Below, piece by piece: positions 7,084 to 13,713 of a stretch of 15,313 nt of DNA. Every line of letters starts with the position of its first letter. The first letter of the stretch is position 1. The notes below the pieces were generated by a model, which had not been told where the DNA came from, made no database searches, and worked only from the letters and a program-made list of their open reading frames with translations. Origin of the DNA: Opitutaceae bacterium (GTDB lineage: Bacteria; Verrucomicrobiota; Verrucomicrobiia; Opitutales; Opitutaceae); NCBI GenBank assembly GCA_016715765.1, contig JADJZJ010000012.1, positions 1 through 15,313 of the forward strand. Reading direction: 5' to 3'. Position numbers and translations under genes: made by a program.

Positions 7084-7204
7084 CCCGTGGCTGCGGCTAC
7101 AGCACCTTATCATCGAGGTAGGTAAACAGCCCATAGGCCCGGTGGCCTGGGTGGAATAGAATTCGATGGAGGGGCATCCGCCCCTCAACAGGGGAACTTT
7201 AAAC

Positions 7205-7384
7205 ATGAAATCCAGTACACAGGACAAGATCACAGGCAGCGCCAAAACGATCGCCGGCAAGGTCAGGGAAACCACGGGCAAGCTGGTCGGCAACGACCGG
7301 CTGCGGGCCAAGGGACTGGCCCAAAAAATTGAAGGCAAGACCCAGAAGAAAGTCGGCGAGATCAAACAGGTGCTGGGGGACTGA
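7205..7384 (+). CDS. CsbD family small stress protein
   Basis: 59 residues, the normal CsbD size. It is highly charged and helical with the family's repeated lysine/glycine pattern: DKITGSAKTIAGKVRETTGK, then KGLAQKIEGKTQKKVGEIK. ATG 7205 is preferred because AGGGGA sits 9 bases upstream; an upstream ATG at 7166 would add an unlikely 13-residue leader. CsbD-like proteins (e.g. E. coli YjbJ) are abundant cytoplasmic proteins induced by general stress, osmotic stress or stationary phase, with unknown biochemistry. It is monocistronic or co-transcribed with the radical SAM gene 110 bases downstream. I could not identify a promoter with confidence. Confidence 0.9.
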   Translation: MKSSTQDKITGSAKTIAGKVRETTGKLVGNDRLRAKGLAQKIEGKTQKKVGEIKQVLGD

Positions 7385-7494
7385 AGACATTTCCTGCGCC
7401 GCGCGGTGCGGCAAGATATGCGCTGCAATCGCGCTGGTAGCCGCAGGGAAGGGGCACAATTTCTCCTCCGTACGAAACGGATCAAGGAATCGCG

Positions 7495-8967
7495 ATGAAG
7501 ATACTACTGGTCAGTCCTAGAACGCCGGACACATTCTGGAGCTTCGCGCACGTGCTGCGCTTCGTGGCCAAGAAGGCGGCCTTCCCACCGCTCGGTCTCC
7601 TGACCGTTGCCGCCATGTTGCCGCGTGAATGGGAGCTCCGGCTGGTGGACCTCAACGTCCGCCGCCTGACCGATGCCGACGTGCGCTGGGCGGACTGGGT
7701 TTTCCTGAGCGCCATGATCGTGCACCAGGAGTCGGTCCGCGAAATCGTCCAGCGCTGCGCCGGTCTCGGCCGGCCGATCATCGCGGGCGGGCCGCTCTTC
7801 ACCACCGGGCATGAAGGATTTCCCGGGATACCGCACTTTGTCCTCGGGGAGGCCGAGGAGATCATGCCGCAGGTGGTGGCCGATCTGCTGGCCGGGACGC
7901 TGGCGCCGATTTACCGGGCGCCGAGTTTTCCCGCCCTCGCGCAGACCCCGGTGCCGCGCTGGGATCTCATCCGGGTCCGCGACTATGTCACCATGGCCGC
8001 GCAGTTTTCCCGCGGCTGTCCCTTCGACTGCGAGTTCTGCGACATCATCGTGATGAACGGCCGCGTGCCGCGCACGAAGTCGCCGGAGCAGTTCGTCGGC
8101 GAGCTGGAGGCCCTGCGCCTGCGGGGCTGGAAGGACATGGTGTTCGTGGTGGACGACAATTTCATCGGCAACAAGGCCCGCACCCGCGCCCTCCTGCACG
8201 CCCTGATTGCCTGGCGCGAGCGCACGAAGCCGCAGATGGGTTTCCTGACGGAGGCTTCGATCAACCTGGCCGATGACGCCGACCTGCTTGACCTCATGGT
8301 CCGGGCCGGATTCCGCAAGGTGTTCGTCGGCATCGAGACGCCCTCGGCCGCCTCGCTCGAGGAGTGCCGCAAGCTCCAGAACAAAGGCCGCGACCTGGTC
8401 GCCGCGGTCCAGGTCCTGCAGCGCGCCGGGCTGGAGGTCATGGGCGGCTTCATTGTCGGCTTCGACAGCGACACCGGCGACATCTTCAAGCAGCAGTTCG
8501 ACTTCATCCAGCGCTCCGGCGTGGTCACGGCCATGGTCGGCCTGCTCACCGCGCTGCCGCAGACGCGCCTGTATCAGCGGTTGAAACGGGAGGACCGCCT
8601 CCTGGCCGCCTCCGGCGGCGACAATACCGCGGCGACGCTCAACTTCCGGCCGAAGCTCAACCGCGAATACCTGGAAAACGGCTACCGTGAGCTCATGCGC
8701 CGGCTCTATGAGCCGCGCAATTACTACCGGCGCATCCGCGTGTTTCTGAAGAACTACGAGGTGAACGGCGGACGGCTCCATCTGTCGCAGTCGGACATCG
8801 CGGCGTTCATCAAGTCATTCTGGCTGCTCGGCGTGTGGCACCGGGGGCGCTTCGCCTATTGGTGGTTTTCCGTGACCACGCTGCTCCGCCGGCCCCGGCA
8901 GTTCCGGGTGGCGATCGAGCTGGCGATCATCGGCCATCATTTCCGCTGCGTGGCCGCGCGGTTGTGA
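7495..8967 (+). CDS. B12-binding-domain radical SAM protein, HpnP-like (DUF4070 type)
   Basis: 490 residues. The N-terminal ~140 residues have a cobalamin-binding-type Rossmann fold (MKILLVSPRTPDTFW; PLGLLTVAAMLP; GGPLFTT; FVLGEAEE) without a DxHxxG motif, as is usual in this class. The radical SAM core carries C175-x3-C179-x2-C182 in FSRGCPFDCEFCDI for the 4Fe-4S cluster. Further core motifs are VVDDNFIGNK (218-227), TEASINLADD (252-261), FVGIETP (277-283) and GGFIVGFD (317-324). The ~130-residue C-terminal part resembles DUF4070. The closest named relative I recall is HpnP, the hopanoid C-2 methylase, which shares these motifs in the same order. No hopanoid genes are in the window, so the substrate is open. 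AAGGA lies 6 bases before the ATG. Confidence 0.85.
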   Translation: MKILLVSPRTPDTFWSFAHVLRFVAKKAAFPPLGLLTVAAMLPREWELRLVDLNVRRLTDADVRWADWVFLSAMIVHQESVREIVQRCAGLGRPIIAGGPLFTTGHEGFPGIPHFVLGEAEEIMPQVVADLLAGTLAPIYRAPSFPALAQTPVPRWDLIRVRDYVTMAAQFSRGCPFDCEFCDIIVMNGRVPRTKSPEQFVGELEALRLRGWKDMVFVVDDNFIGNKARTRALLHALIAWRERTKPQMGFLTEASINLADDADLLDLMVRAGFRKVFVGIETPSAASLEECRKLQNKGRDLVAAVQVLQRAGLEVMGGFIVGFDSDTGDIFKQQFDFIQRSGVVTAMVGLLTALPQTRLYQRLKREDRLLAASGGDNTAATLNFRPKLNREYLENGYRELMRRLYEPRNYYRRIRVFLKNYEVNGGRLHLSQSDIAAFIKSFWLLGVWHRGRFAYWWFSVTTLLRRPRQFRVAIELAIIGHHFRCVAARL

Positions 8968-8980
8968 GGGGGTCATGAGA

Positions 8981-9003
8981 AGGGCGGGTCTGTGATCCGC
9001 CCT
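8981..9003. repeat. Hairpin after the radical SAM gene
   Basis: Stem AGGGCGG (8981-8987) / CCGCCCT (8997-9003), loop GTCTGTGAT, 13 bases after the stop. Only two T's follow, so it is a poor intrinsic terminator. The text parallels the next hairpin at 9037. Confidence 0.55.
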
Positions 9004-9036
9004 TCGAGCGCTTCATTCGCAGTGAGACGTCCAAAT

Positions 9037-9060
9037 GGCAGGTCACAGACCTGCCCTACT
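9037..9060 (-). repeat. GTAGGG-type hairpin, reverse orientation
   Basis: Stem GGCAGGT (9037-9043) / ACCTGCC (9049-9055), loop CACAG, continuing into CTACT. On the minus strand it reads GTAGGGCAGGT..., another member of the variable-arm hairpin family. Confidence 0.65.
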
Positions 9061-9106
9061 TGGGTATGATAGGCCGTCACTACTGGCGCAGAACCCGGCG
9101 AATTTT

Positions 9107-9135
9107 CCCGCGGATCACGCGGATGACCGCGGATA
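9107..9135 (+). repeat. GC-rich CGGAT triplet
   Basis: Three CGGAT motifs in CGCGGATCACGCGGATGACC.., with the same spacing as the 2121-2152 arm and with CACA replaced by CACG. No inverted partner is seen nearby. Confidence 0.6.
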
Positions 9136-9173
9136 ATACCACCACCAGCGCCAACGGCGCGCCGCCATGACAG

Positions 9174-9323
9174 CCTGGGGCAACGCCCCAGGAATGGGGC
9201 GTCACCATATTGCCAGGGCTGAAAGCCCGATCCATGGGGCGGGCTTTCGGCCCTTGAGGAATAGAGGGGATTCATGGGACCCGGGGTGCTACCCCGGGCT
9301 GATATTGGACGGACCGTTGGTCC
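9174..9323. repeat. Cluster of four intergenic stem-loops
   Basis: Perfect stems: CCTGGGGC (9174-9181)/GCCCCAGG (9185-9192); GGGCT (9216-9220)/AGCCC (9224-9228); CCCGGGGT (9280-9287)/ACCCCGGG (9291-9298); GGACC (9311-9315)/GGTCC (9319-9323). Each has a 3-base loop. The last is followed by TATTTTC and could act as a weak terminator for the rightward genes, but it is 340 bases past the radical SAM stop. Confidence 0.7.
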
Positions 9324-9357
9324 TATTTTCGGTGGGACCCTGCAGACATGACGATAA

Positions 9358-9540
9358 CGTAGTGCCGGGCTTTAGCCGGCACAGGGTCGGACTTTAGCCG
9401 ACACTGGTTCGGTAGCGAAAAATGTCGGGGTGGCGTTGCAAGACGCGGGCTGAAGCACCGCGCTACGTAGTGCCGGACTTTAGCCGGCACTGGTTCGGCC
9501 GCGTACGCCTGCCGGTGTTGCGATCAAGACGCGGGCTACC
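9358..9540 (+). repeat. Composite repeat, tandem copies 2 and 3
   Basis: Unit A variants lie at 9358-9382 and 9387-9412 (CGGACTTTAGCCGACACTGG). Unit B follows at about 9432-9466 (GGCGTTGC, GCGGGCTGAAGCACCGCGC). A full unit A runs 9464-9499 (CGTAGTGCCGGACTTTAGCC, GGCACTGGTTCGG). A partial unit B (GTTGCGATCAAGACGCGGGC) ends near 9540. Copy 1 lies inverted at 7000-7083. Confidence 0.75.
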
Positions 9541-9607
9541 GTGCCCGCCGTAGCCTCGGCGAAGGCGGGAAGCTCCGCGCCACGTTGTCAGCGGCCCTTG
9601 GACCGGC

Positions 9608-10360
9608 TCACCTGGGCGAGCCCTTGAACACGAAGGTCTGGCTGGTGCGGGTGATCACGGGCTGGTTCTGGTACTTCGGCGGGATGAAACGCCATTCGGC
9701 CACGGCGGCGAGGGCCTGGCGGGCGGTCACGAGGTCGTCGGCGTAGGCGAGTGTCGGCAACCGGACCCTGCCGGTCTCGTCGATGTAGAAACGCACCACG
9801 ACCTTCTTGCCGGCGTGGCGCTGGGCGTCCTCGGCGGAGTAGGCCGGCGACACGAGATGGATCGGGATGGGCAGGCAGTCCAGTTCGTCGAACCTGACCA
9901 GCAGGTTGGAGACCGGCCGGATTTTGGCCTGCAGCTGCCCGACGTTGTCCGGTGAGGGCTGTGTCACGACGCTCGCGCCCTGGGTCCGGTCGCTGAAATG
10001 AAAATCGAGCTGGGTGACGGTGAAGATCGCCTCACCCGACACGTGCGCGGGTTCAAACTGCCATTGGCGGAGGGCGGCCAGGGCGGAGGCGGCAAATTCC
10101 GGATGCGAACAGCCGACGACCAGGGCGTCGGCCAGTTTGCCCGTCACATCGATGCCTACGACAATCTTGCTCCAGCCGCGCGTCACGTTCTGCTGCGCGA
10201 GCAGCGGCGGGAAGGCGGCGGGTTCCGTCTGGATGATCCTGATCGGCTCCGCATCCGTGGGCGGGACGATCGGCGCGGCCGTCGCGATGACGGTCAGGCC
10301 GAGGCCGCAGAGCAACCGGCAGAGCCGCAGCAGGGGACCGGCTTGGGCGGGACGTTTCAT
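9608..10360 (-). CDS. Secreted protein with two TonB C-terminal-like domains
   Basis: 250 residues. A hydrophobic N-terminal stretch (residues ~10-29, ending ATAAP) looks like a cleavable signal peptide. Two repeats of the TonB C-terminal fold follow: ~39-121 (IVVGIDVTGKLADALVVGCS, LAALRQWQFEPA) and ~164-246 (KVVVRFYIDETGRVRLP, AAVAEWRFIPPKYQNQPV). The 'hxIDxxGxV...A...W.F.PA' pattern is that of energy-transducer TonB domains. The proline-rich periplasm-spanning linker and a permanent membrane anchor are missing, so it may bind receptors or peptidoglycan without transducing energy. Its ATG overlaps the sigma-factor stop (ATGA), so the two are probably co-translated. It is the last gene of the operon and ends in the hairpin-rich spacer. 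Confidence 0.75.
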   Translation of the reverse strand: MKRPAQAGPLLRLCRLLCGLGLTVIATAAPIVPPTDAEPIRIIQTEPAAFPPLLAQQNVTRGWSKIVVGIDVTGKLADALVVGCSHPEFAASALAALRQWQFEPAHVSGEAIFTVTQLDFHFSDRTQGASVVTQPSPDNVGQLQAKIRPVSNLLVRFDELDCLPIPIHLVSPAYSAEDAQRHAGKKVVVRFYIDETGRVRLPTLAYADDLVTARQALAAVAEWRFIPPKYQNQPVITRTSQTFVFKGSPR

Positions 10361-10986
10361 GGCGTCGTCTCGCGGCCCACGGCGGACGCCGGGCGGTCGC
10401 CGTCCCGGAGATAGCGATCCAGGGTTTCGCGGAGTTTCTGTCTGGCGCGATAGAGCCGGGTTTCCACGCCCCGGGTGGAGCAGTTCACGACCGCGGCGAT
10501 TTCCTCGTAGGGCATCTTGTTGTAGTGGTGGAGCAGCAGGGTGACTTTCAGATCGTGGGGCAGGTTCTCCAGCGCGGCATCCAGGGCGGTCAACGCCTCA
10601 TCCTTTTCCAGGCGCCGGCCCGGTTCAAGCTCGGGACGGTCCGACAGGCTCGGGACCGGGCTGACGGCGTCACCGGCGGTGGCGTCCAGGCTGACGGTGG
10701 GATGGCGCCGGCGCCAGCGGTAGTGGTTGCAGCAGAGATTCGAGAGCGTGGTGAAGAGCCAGCCCGACAGGCTGGTGTCGGGCCGCAGGCGGTGCCGGTG
10801 CTGATAGAGCCGCACGAAGGATTCGGCGACGAGTTCCTGGGCGTCGCTGTGGTTGCGGAGATACTGGTAGGCAAATTCATACAGGGGCCGCTGCCAGCGG
10901 GCCATCAACTGGTCGAGCACGCCCACTTCATCCTCCTGCAGGGCCTGGAGACAGGCGGCATCGGTGGGAAGATCGTTGGCGCCCAT
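10357..10986 (-). CDS. ECF RNA polymerase sigma factor, CnrH-like position
   Basis: 209 residues, the usual ECF length. The sigma-2 region spans ~26-93 (PLYEFAYQYLRNHSDAQELV, ESFVRLYQHRHRL, SGWLFTTLSNLCCNHYRWRR). The sigma-4 region spans ~132-190, with the helix-turn-helix EEIAAVVNCSTRGVETRLYR. I chose ATG 10986 because it overlaps the upstream stop as TAATG, a coupling arrangement; the frame stays open 41 codons further upstream, but only as a shadow of the previous gene. By position it would be held by the membrane protein at 11438-11770 and released by the periplasmic sensor. Targets may include its own operon and the neighbouring receptor, which is inference. Confidence 0.9.
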   Translation of the reverse strand: MGANDLPTDAACLQALQEDEVGVLDQLMARWQRPLYEFAYQYLRNHSDAQELVAESFVRLYQHRHRLRPDTSLSGWLFTTLSNLCCNHYRWRRRHPTVSLDATAGDAVSPVPSLSDRPELEPGRRLEKDEALTALDAALENLPHDLKVTLLLHHYNKMPYEEIAAVVNCSTRGVETRLYRARQKLRETLDRYLRDGDRPASAVGRETTP

Positions 10987-11441
10987 TACATTGGCGGGGA
11001 AACTTCCGCGGCCATCGATGGGGCGACGAGGGCGAGGTAGTGGCGGCGTTGCGCCGGGGTCATCAAGGCCGCCGAGGCGACGACGAGCTGACGGGTGGAG
11101 ACCAGGCACTCCTGGTAAACGTTGCGGCGGATTTCCACGAAGCGGCCCAATTCCATGAAATCCACTTCCCCGGCGGCGCGCCGGGTCTGCTCAAAGGCCG
11201 CGAGCTCGCCCTGCAACTGGATCACCTTCGAGGCCAGGAGCCGCATCTGGGGCTCGGAGGCCTCGTGCAGTTCGCGCAAGCGGGCCAGCTGCTCGTCCGA
11301 GACATTCAGCTCGGCCTTCATCCAGGCGAGGTGATGGTCGAGCGAGGCCGACTCCGGCGTGGCCCGGAAATGCAGTTGCAGCCGGTAGGAGCCGGTGCCC
11401 ACCGCCAGGCCCAGGAGCAGGAGGATCAGGGTGCGTTTCAT
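10986..11441 (-). CDS. Periplasmic CnrX/CpxP-like sensor ('periplasmic heavy metal sensor' family)
   Basis: 151 residues with an N-terminal membrane anchor or signal (TLILLLLGLAVGTGSY, ~4-19) and an all-helical periplasmic part: DHHLAWMKAELNVSDEQLAR, then MRLLASKVIQLQGELAAFEQ, then ALMTPAQRRHYLALV near the end. Size, topology and the 'LNVSDEQ...' and 'LMTPAQRRHY' turns match CnrX (~148 aa) and the metal-resistance/CpxP fold. H36, H37 and M41 could be N-terminal ligands. At the place where CnrX has HVFEM (H119/M123) this protein reads RQLVV, so the known Ni/Co site looks incomplete. Its ATG overlaps the preceding stop (ATGA) and its TAA overlaps the sigma start. Confidence 0.75.
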   Translation of the reverse strand: MKRTLILLLLGLAVGTGSYRLQLHFRATPESASLDHHLAWMKAELNVSDEQLARLRELHEASEPQMRLLASKVIQLQGELAAFEQTRRAAGEVDFMELGRFVEIRRNVYQECLVSTRQLVVASAALMTPAQRRHYLALVAPSMAAEVSPPM

Positions 11442-11770
11442 GGCGTCGGCCTGGCCCCGGGGGCCTGCAGCAGCGGGTTGATCAGGACGAGATAGCTGCG
11501 GGTGAGCTGGGCGTTGCGTTCGCGTTCCTGCTGGCTGACCCGCAACTCGGCCATGAACAGGCCGATCAGGGCGCAGCTCACGAGAAAGAGCGTGGCGACC
11601 GACCAGCGGGAAAACCACGCGTCGAGCGTCGGCCACAATCCCGGCCGCGCCTCCTTGCGCTGCAGCAGCGCGATGCGGCGCCAGACCACGCGGTCAATAT
11701 CGTCGGGCGGCGGGGCCGGACCCCGGCGGTCCAGCAGTGCATCCAGGGGATCTTTTTCTTCAGCGGACAT
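11438..11770 (-). CDS. Single-pass membrane protein, putative CnrY-like anti-sigma factor
   Basis: 110 residues: an acidic-then-basic cytoplasmic N-terminus (DPLDALLDRR, DDIDRVVWRRI), one transmembrane helix (~57-75, SVATLFLVSCALIGLFMAEL), and a short periplasmic tail. CnrY is ~95 residues with the same layout and binds CnrH through its N-terminus. Sequence similarity is too low for me to claim homology, so the role rests on size, topology and gene order (membrane protein, sensor, sigma). The tail motif RSYLVLINP echoes RRHYLALVAP of the adjacent sensor. It lies 12 bases after the lipoprotein gene and overlaps the sensor start by ATGA. Confidence 0.65.
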   Translation of the reverse strand: MSAEEKDPLDALLDRRGPAPPPDDIDRVVWRRIALLQRKEARPGLWPTLDAWFSRWSVATLFLVSCALIGLFMAELRVSQQERERNAQLTRSYLVLINPLLQAPGARPTP

Positions 11771-11782
11771 GGCGGGACGGGT

Positions 11783-12256
11783 TCACCGGGCGACCTTCAT
11801 TTCAAAGACGACGCCGTTGAGGAAGATCACGTGCAGGGTCTCGAGGGGCAGATCCGGCATGGCGTCGACCGATGGCTCCGGACCGCCCCGGCCGCCGAAG
11901 GAGATCGAGGTGTTGGTGGCGGCGTACGCCGGGTTAAGGCCATGACGGCTGGGGTGGGTGGCGCGAAGCAGCACCATGGCGGGCGGCAAGGCGAAGTTCT
12001 CGTAGATCCAGGTCGTCTCCCGGCCCTCCGGCAGCTTCTCCTCCCGGATTTTCTGCGGCTGGCCCAGGGCCATGTAGACCATGTCGGTCGTGTAGCCGAC
12101 CTCGATCACGCCCTTTTCGACGTTGCGCTGCTGCGCGTCGGTCAGGCGGGAAAAGACCGCGGATTTTTCCTGGATGCGCGCGGGGATGCCGGTGGCGGAC
12201 TGGCATGCGACCAGGGCGAGGGCGGCAATCGCACCGAGGAGGGCGGTTTTTTTCAT
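11783..12256 (-). CDS. BamE/SmpA-like outer-membrane-type lipoprotein
   Basis: 157 residues. A lipoprotein signal with lipobox LVAC, Cys at residue 18 (MKKTALLGAIAALALVACQS), supports ATG 12256; the frame is open 41 codons further up without signal character. Residues ~50-90 resemble the SmpA/OmlA (BamE) repeat: GVIEVGYTTDMVYMALGQPQ, then TTWIYENFALPP, where the 'G.t...v...lG.P..' turn is typical. The glycine-rich stretch GGRGGPEP (121-128) is probably flexible. BamE assists beta-barrel assembly, but SmpA-like lipoproteins also occur in unrelated envelope roles, so I do not assign bamE. First gene of the putative operon. No clear Shine-Dalgarno sequence. Confidence 0.7.
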   Translation of the reverse strand: MKKTALLGAIAALALVACQSATGIPARIQEKSAVFSRLTDAQQRNVEKGVIEVGYTTDMVYMALGQPQKIREEKLPEGRETTWIYENFALPPAMVLLRATHPSRHGLNPAYAATNTSISFGGRGGPEPSVDAMPDLPLETLHVIFLNGVVFEMKVAR

Positions 12257-12333
12257 GGGTCGGCTGGCTCCGGCATGGCAGGCGGTGGACGTTCGCTGCG
12301 CGAAGTGTTCGTGCCGGCCCGGGACCGGTCCAT

Positions 12334-12360
12334 TTCTCATCCGCGGGCGGACAATATTCC
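12334..12360 (-). promoter_or_regulatory. Weak candidate ECF-type promoter for the lipoprotein/sigma operon
   Basis: On the minus strand GGAAT (12356-12360) is followed 16 bases later by TGAGAA (12334-12339), 78 bases before the lipoprotein ATG. GGAA-type -35 elements with ~16-base spacing are common for ECF sigma factors. Only one site was seen and the motif is short, so this is a guess. Confidence 0.25.
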
Positions 12361-12381
12361 AGTTGAAAATACCCGGCATGG

Positions 12382-12410
12382 AAAAAGGGCGGCGGCCGAA
12401 GCCGCCGCCC
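12382..12410 (-). terminator. Intrinsic terminator of the TonB-dependent receptor gene
   Basis: On the minus strand a perfect 10-bp GC stem (12401-12410 paired with 12387-12396) with a TTCG loop is followed directly by TTTTT (12382-12386). It lies 31 bases past the receptor stop, so it should separate receptor transcription from the lipoprotein/sigma operon. Confidence 0.92.
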
Positions 12411-12441
12411 TGGGTTTAGCCTCAGTTTCAGTGGTACAGTT

Positions 12442-13713
12442 TCAGAAACTGAGAGTGGTGCTGAGCAGCCAGTTGCGGGCCGGCGAGAGGGCGAAGGAGC
12501 CCTCGGAGTATTTCTCGTCGGTCACGTTGTAGATGCCGAGGGAGGTCCGGAACTTGTAGCCCATGAACTCCCACGGATAGCCGGCCGTCACGTCGAACAC
12601 GAGGTAGTCGCCGGCCTGGTAGCCGCCCGCGAGCGGATTCCAGTCCACGGAGCGGCTGACCACCGTCTCGGAGGAGTAGCGCATACCGGCGCCGAGCGAG
12701 AGGCCGCGGGCCGGGCCGTCCGTGAACGTGTACTTGCCGAACACGTTGAAGCGGTACTCGGGCACGTTCTCCACACGGGCGTTCCACAGGATGTACGCGT
12801 CCACCTGTTGCCGGGCGTTCAGGACATTGTTGTAGTAGTCCGAACCGGGCTTGGCGTAAACCGGGCGGGCGTCCTCGACCGTCTCGGCCGTGGGCATCCA
12901 GGAAGCGTTGATCAGCGCCTGGAAGTTGCGGATCGGGGTCCAGATGACCTCAACTTCCGCGCCCTCGATCTCGACCTTGTTGCCGTAGGAGCGGACGCGG
13001 AACACGCGGCCGGTGTTGGCGGCGGACGCGCTCACCAGGCCCGAGCGGGCGGCACCCGCGATCCAGATCGGGTTCGTGTTGTAGTTCATCGGCTCGTTCA
13101 CGTTGCTCTGCGCCACGCCGTCGTCCTCGCGACGGTTGATGCGGTTGGCGCTGAAGATCGAGAAGGTGCCGACGATCTTGTTGTCGTCCGAGGTGTACTT
13201 CACACCGACCTCGTAGTTCTTGCCCTCTTCGTTCGGGACCTGGTTGTAGTAACCCTGGGCCTCGAAGAGCGCCTTGATCTGCGCCCCCGTCGTGATCGCC
13301 TGGCCGCGGTAGATGAACTGGCCGGCCAGGCCGCGGGCGGCGTACTCGTCGATGATGCCCTGGGCGATCAGCATTTCGTCACCCGTGAACATGCCGCCGA
13401 CGTTGCCGCCGTTGAACTTGAAGATCTTCGACGTGGAGGCGTACACGCTCAGGTTCTTGTTGATGGCAAACGAGGCGCCGGCCATCCAGGAATCGCCCTT
13501 CTGATCGAAGGGAATCGTCTTCTGGTAATTGACCGAGTGGCCCCAGACGTTCTCGGGATAGGCCACCGGATCGAGGTGCATGTCCGGGAAGTAGGTGTAC
13601 CACGGGAAGTTGTTCACCTGCGGCTGGAACCGTTCCCAGCGCTTTTCCTCGCGGTAACCGGCGAGCACCGTCAGGCGATCCTCGAGCAGGGAGGCCTGGT
13701 AATTGACGTACAT
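12442..13713 (-). CDS. TonB-dependent receptor, C-terminal barrel fragment (frameshifted)
   Basis: The 423 residues from the first ATG are outer-membrane beta-barrel: alternating strands such as YVNYQASLLEDRLTVLAGYR, AGASFAINKNLSVYASTSK, YEVGVKYTSDDNKIVGTFS and LGAGMRYSSETVV, ending LLSTTLSF, with the terminal phenylalanine used for barrel insertion. The ATG at 13713 is internal. The frame is open upstream to about 13794, where it continues the neighbouring fragment (..YELAPDINQYFQDDRNALDG..). The gene should therefore be one receptor of ~960 or more residues with a one-base loss near 13794. An intrinsic terminator follows. The ligand is unknown; siderophore-type receptors have this layout, but carbohydrate or cobalamin uptake is possible. 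Confidence 0.85.
   Translation of the reverse strand: MYVNYQASLLEDRLTVLAGYREEKRWERFQPQVNNFPWYTYFPDMHLDPVAYPENVWGHSVNYQKTIPFDQKGDSWMAGASFAINKNLSVYASTSKIFKFNGGNVGGMFTGDEMLIAQGIIDEYAARGLAGQFIYRGQAITTGAQIKALFEAQGYYNQVPNEEGKNYEVGVKYTSDDNKIVGTFSIFSANRINRREDDGVAQSNVNEPMNYNTNPIWIAGAARSGLVSASAANTGRVFRVRSYGNKVEIEGAEVEVIWTPIRNFQALINASWMPTAETVEDARPVYAKPGSDYYNNVLNARQQVDAYILWNARVENVPEYRFNVFGKYTFTDGPARGLSLGAGMRYSSETVVSRSVDWNPLAGGYQAGDYLVFDVTAGYPWEFMGYKFRTSLGIYNVTDEKYSEGSFALSPARNWLLSTTLSF

Larger units (their letters stand above)
8968..9607. other. 640-bp hairpin-rich intergenic region, no gene seen
   Basis: Between the convergent radical SAM and TonB-like genes I see only repeats: hairpins at 8981-9003 and 9037-9055, a CGGAT triplet (9107-9135), four stem-loops at 9174-9323, and tandem composite units from 9358 to about 9540. 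A 76-codon ORF at 9167-9397 translates the hairpins and has no protein character. Confidence 0.75.

Noticed and set aside
7385..7494. Small gene or regulatory RNA between csbD and the radical SAM gene
   Set aside because: I see no start with a ribosome binding site and only a weak GC-rich stem; nothing supports a call.
9174..9540. CRISPR array
   Set aside because: The repeats are hairpins of different sequence and irregular spacing. There is no constant direct repeat with unique spacers and no cas gene.
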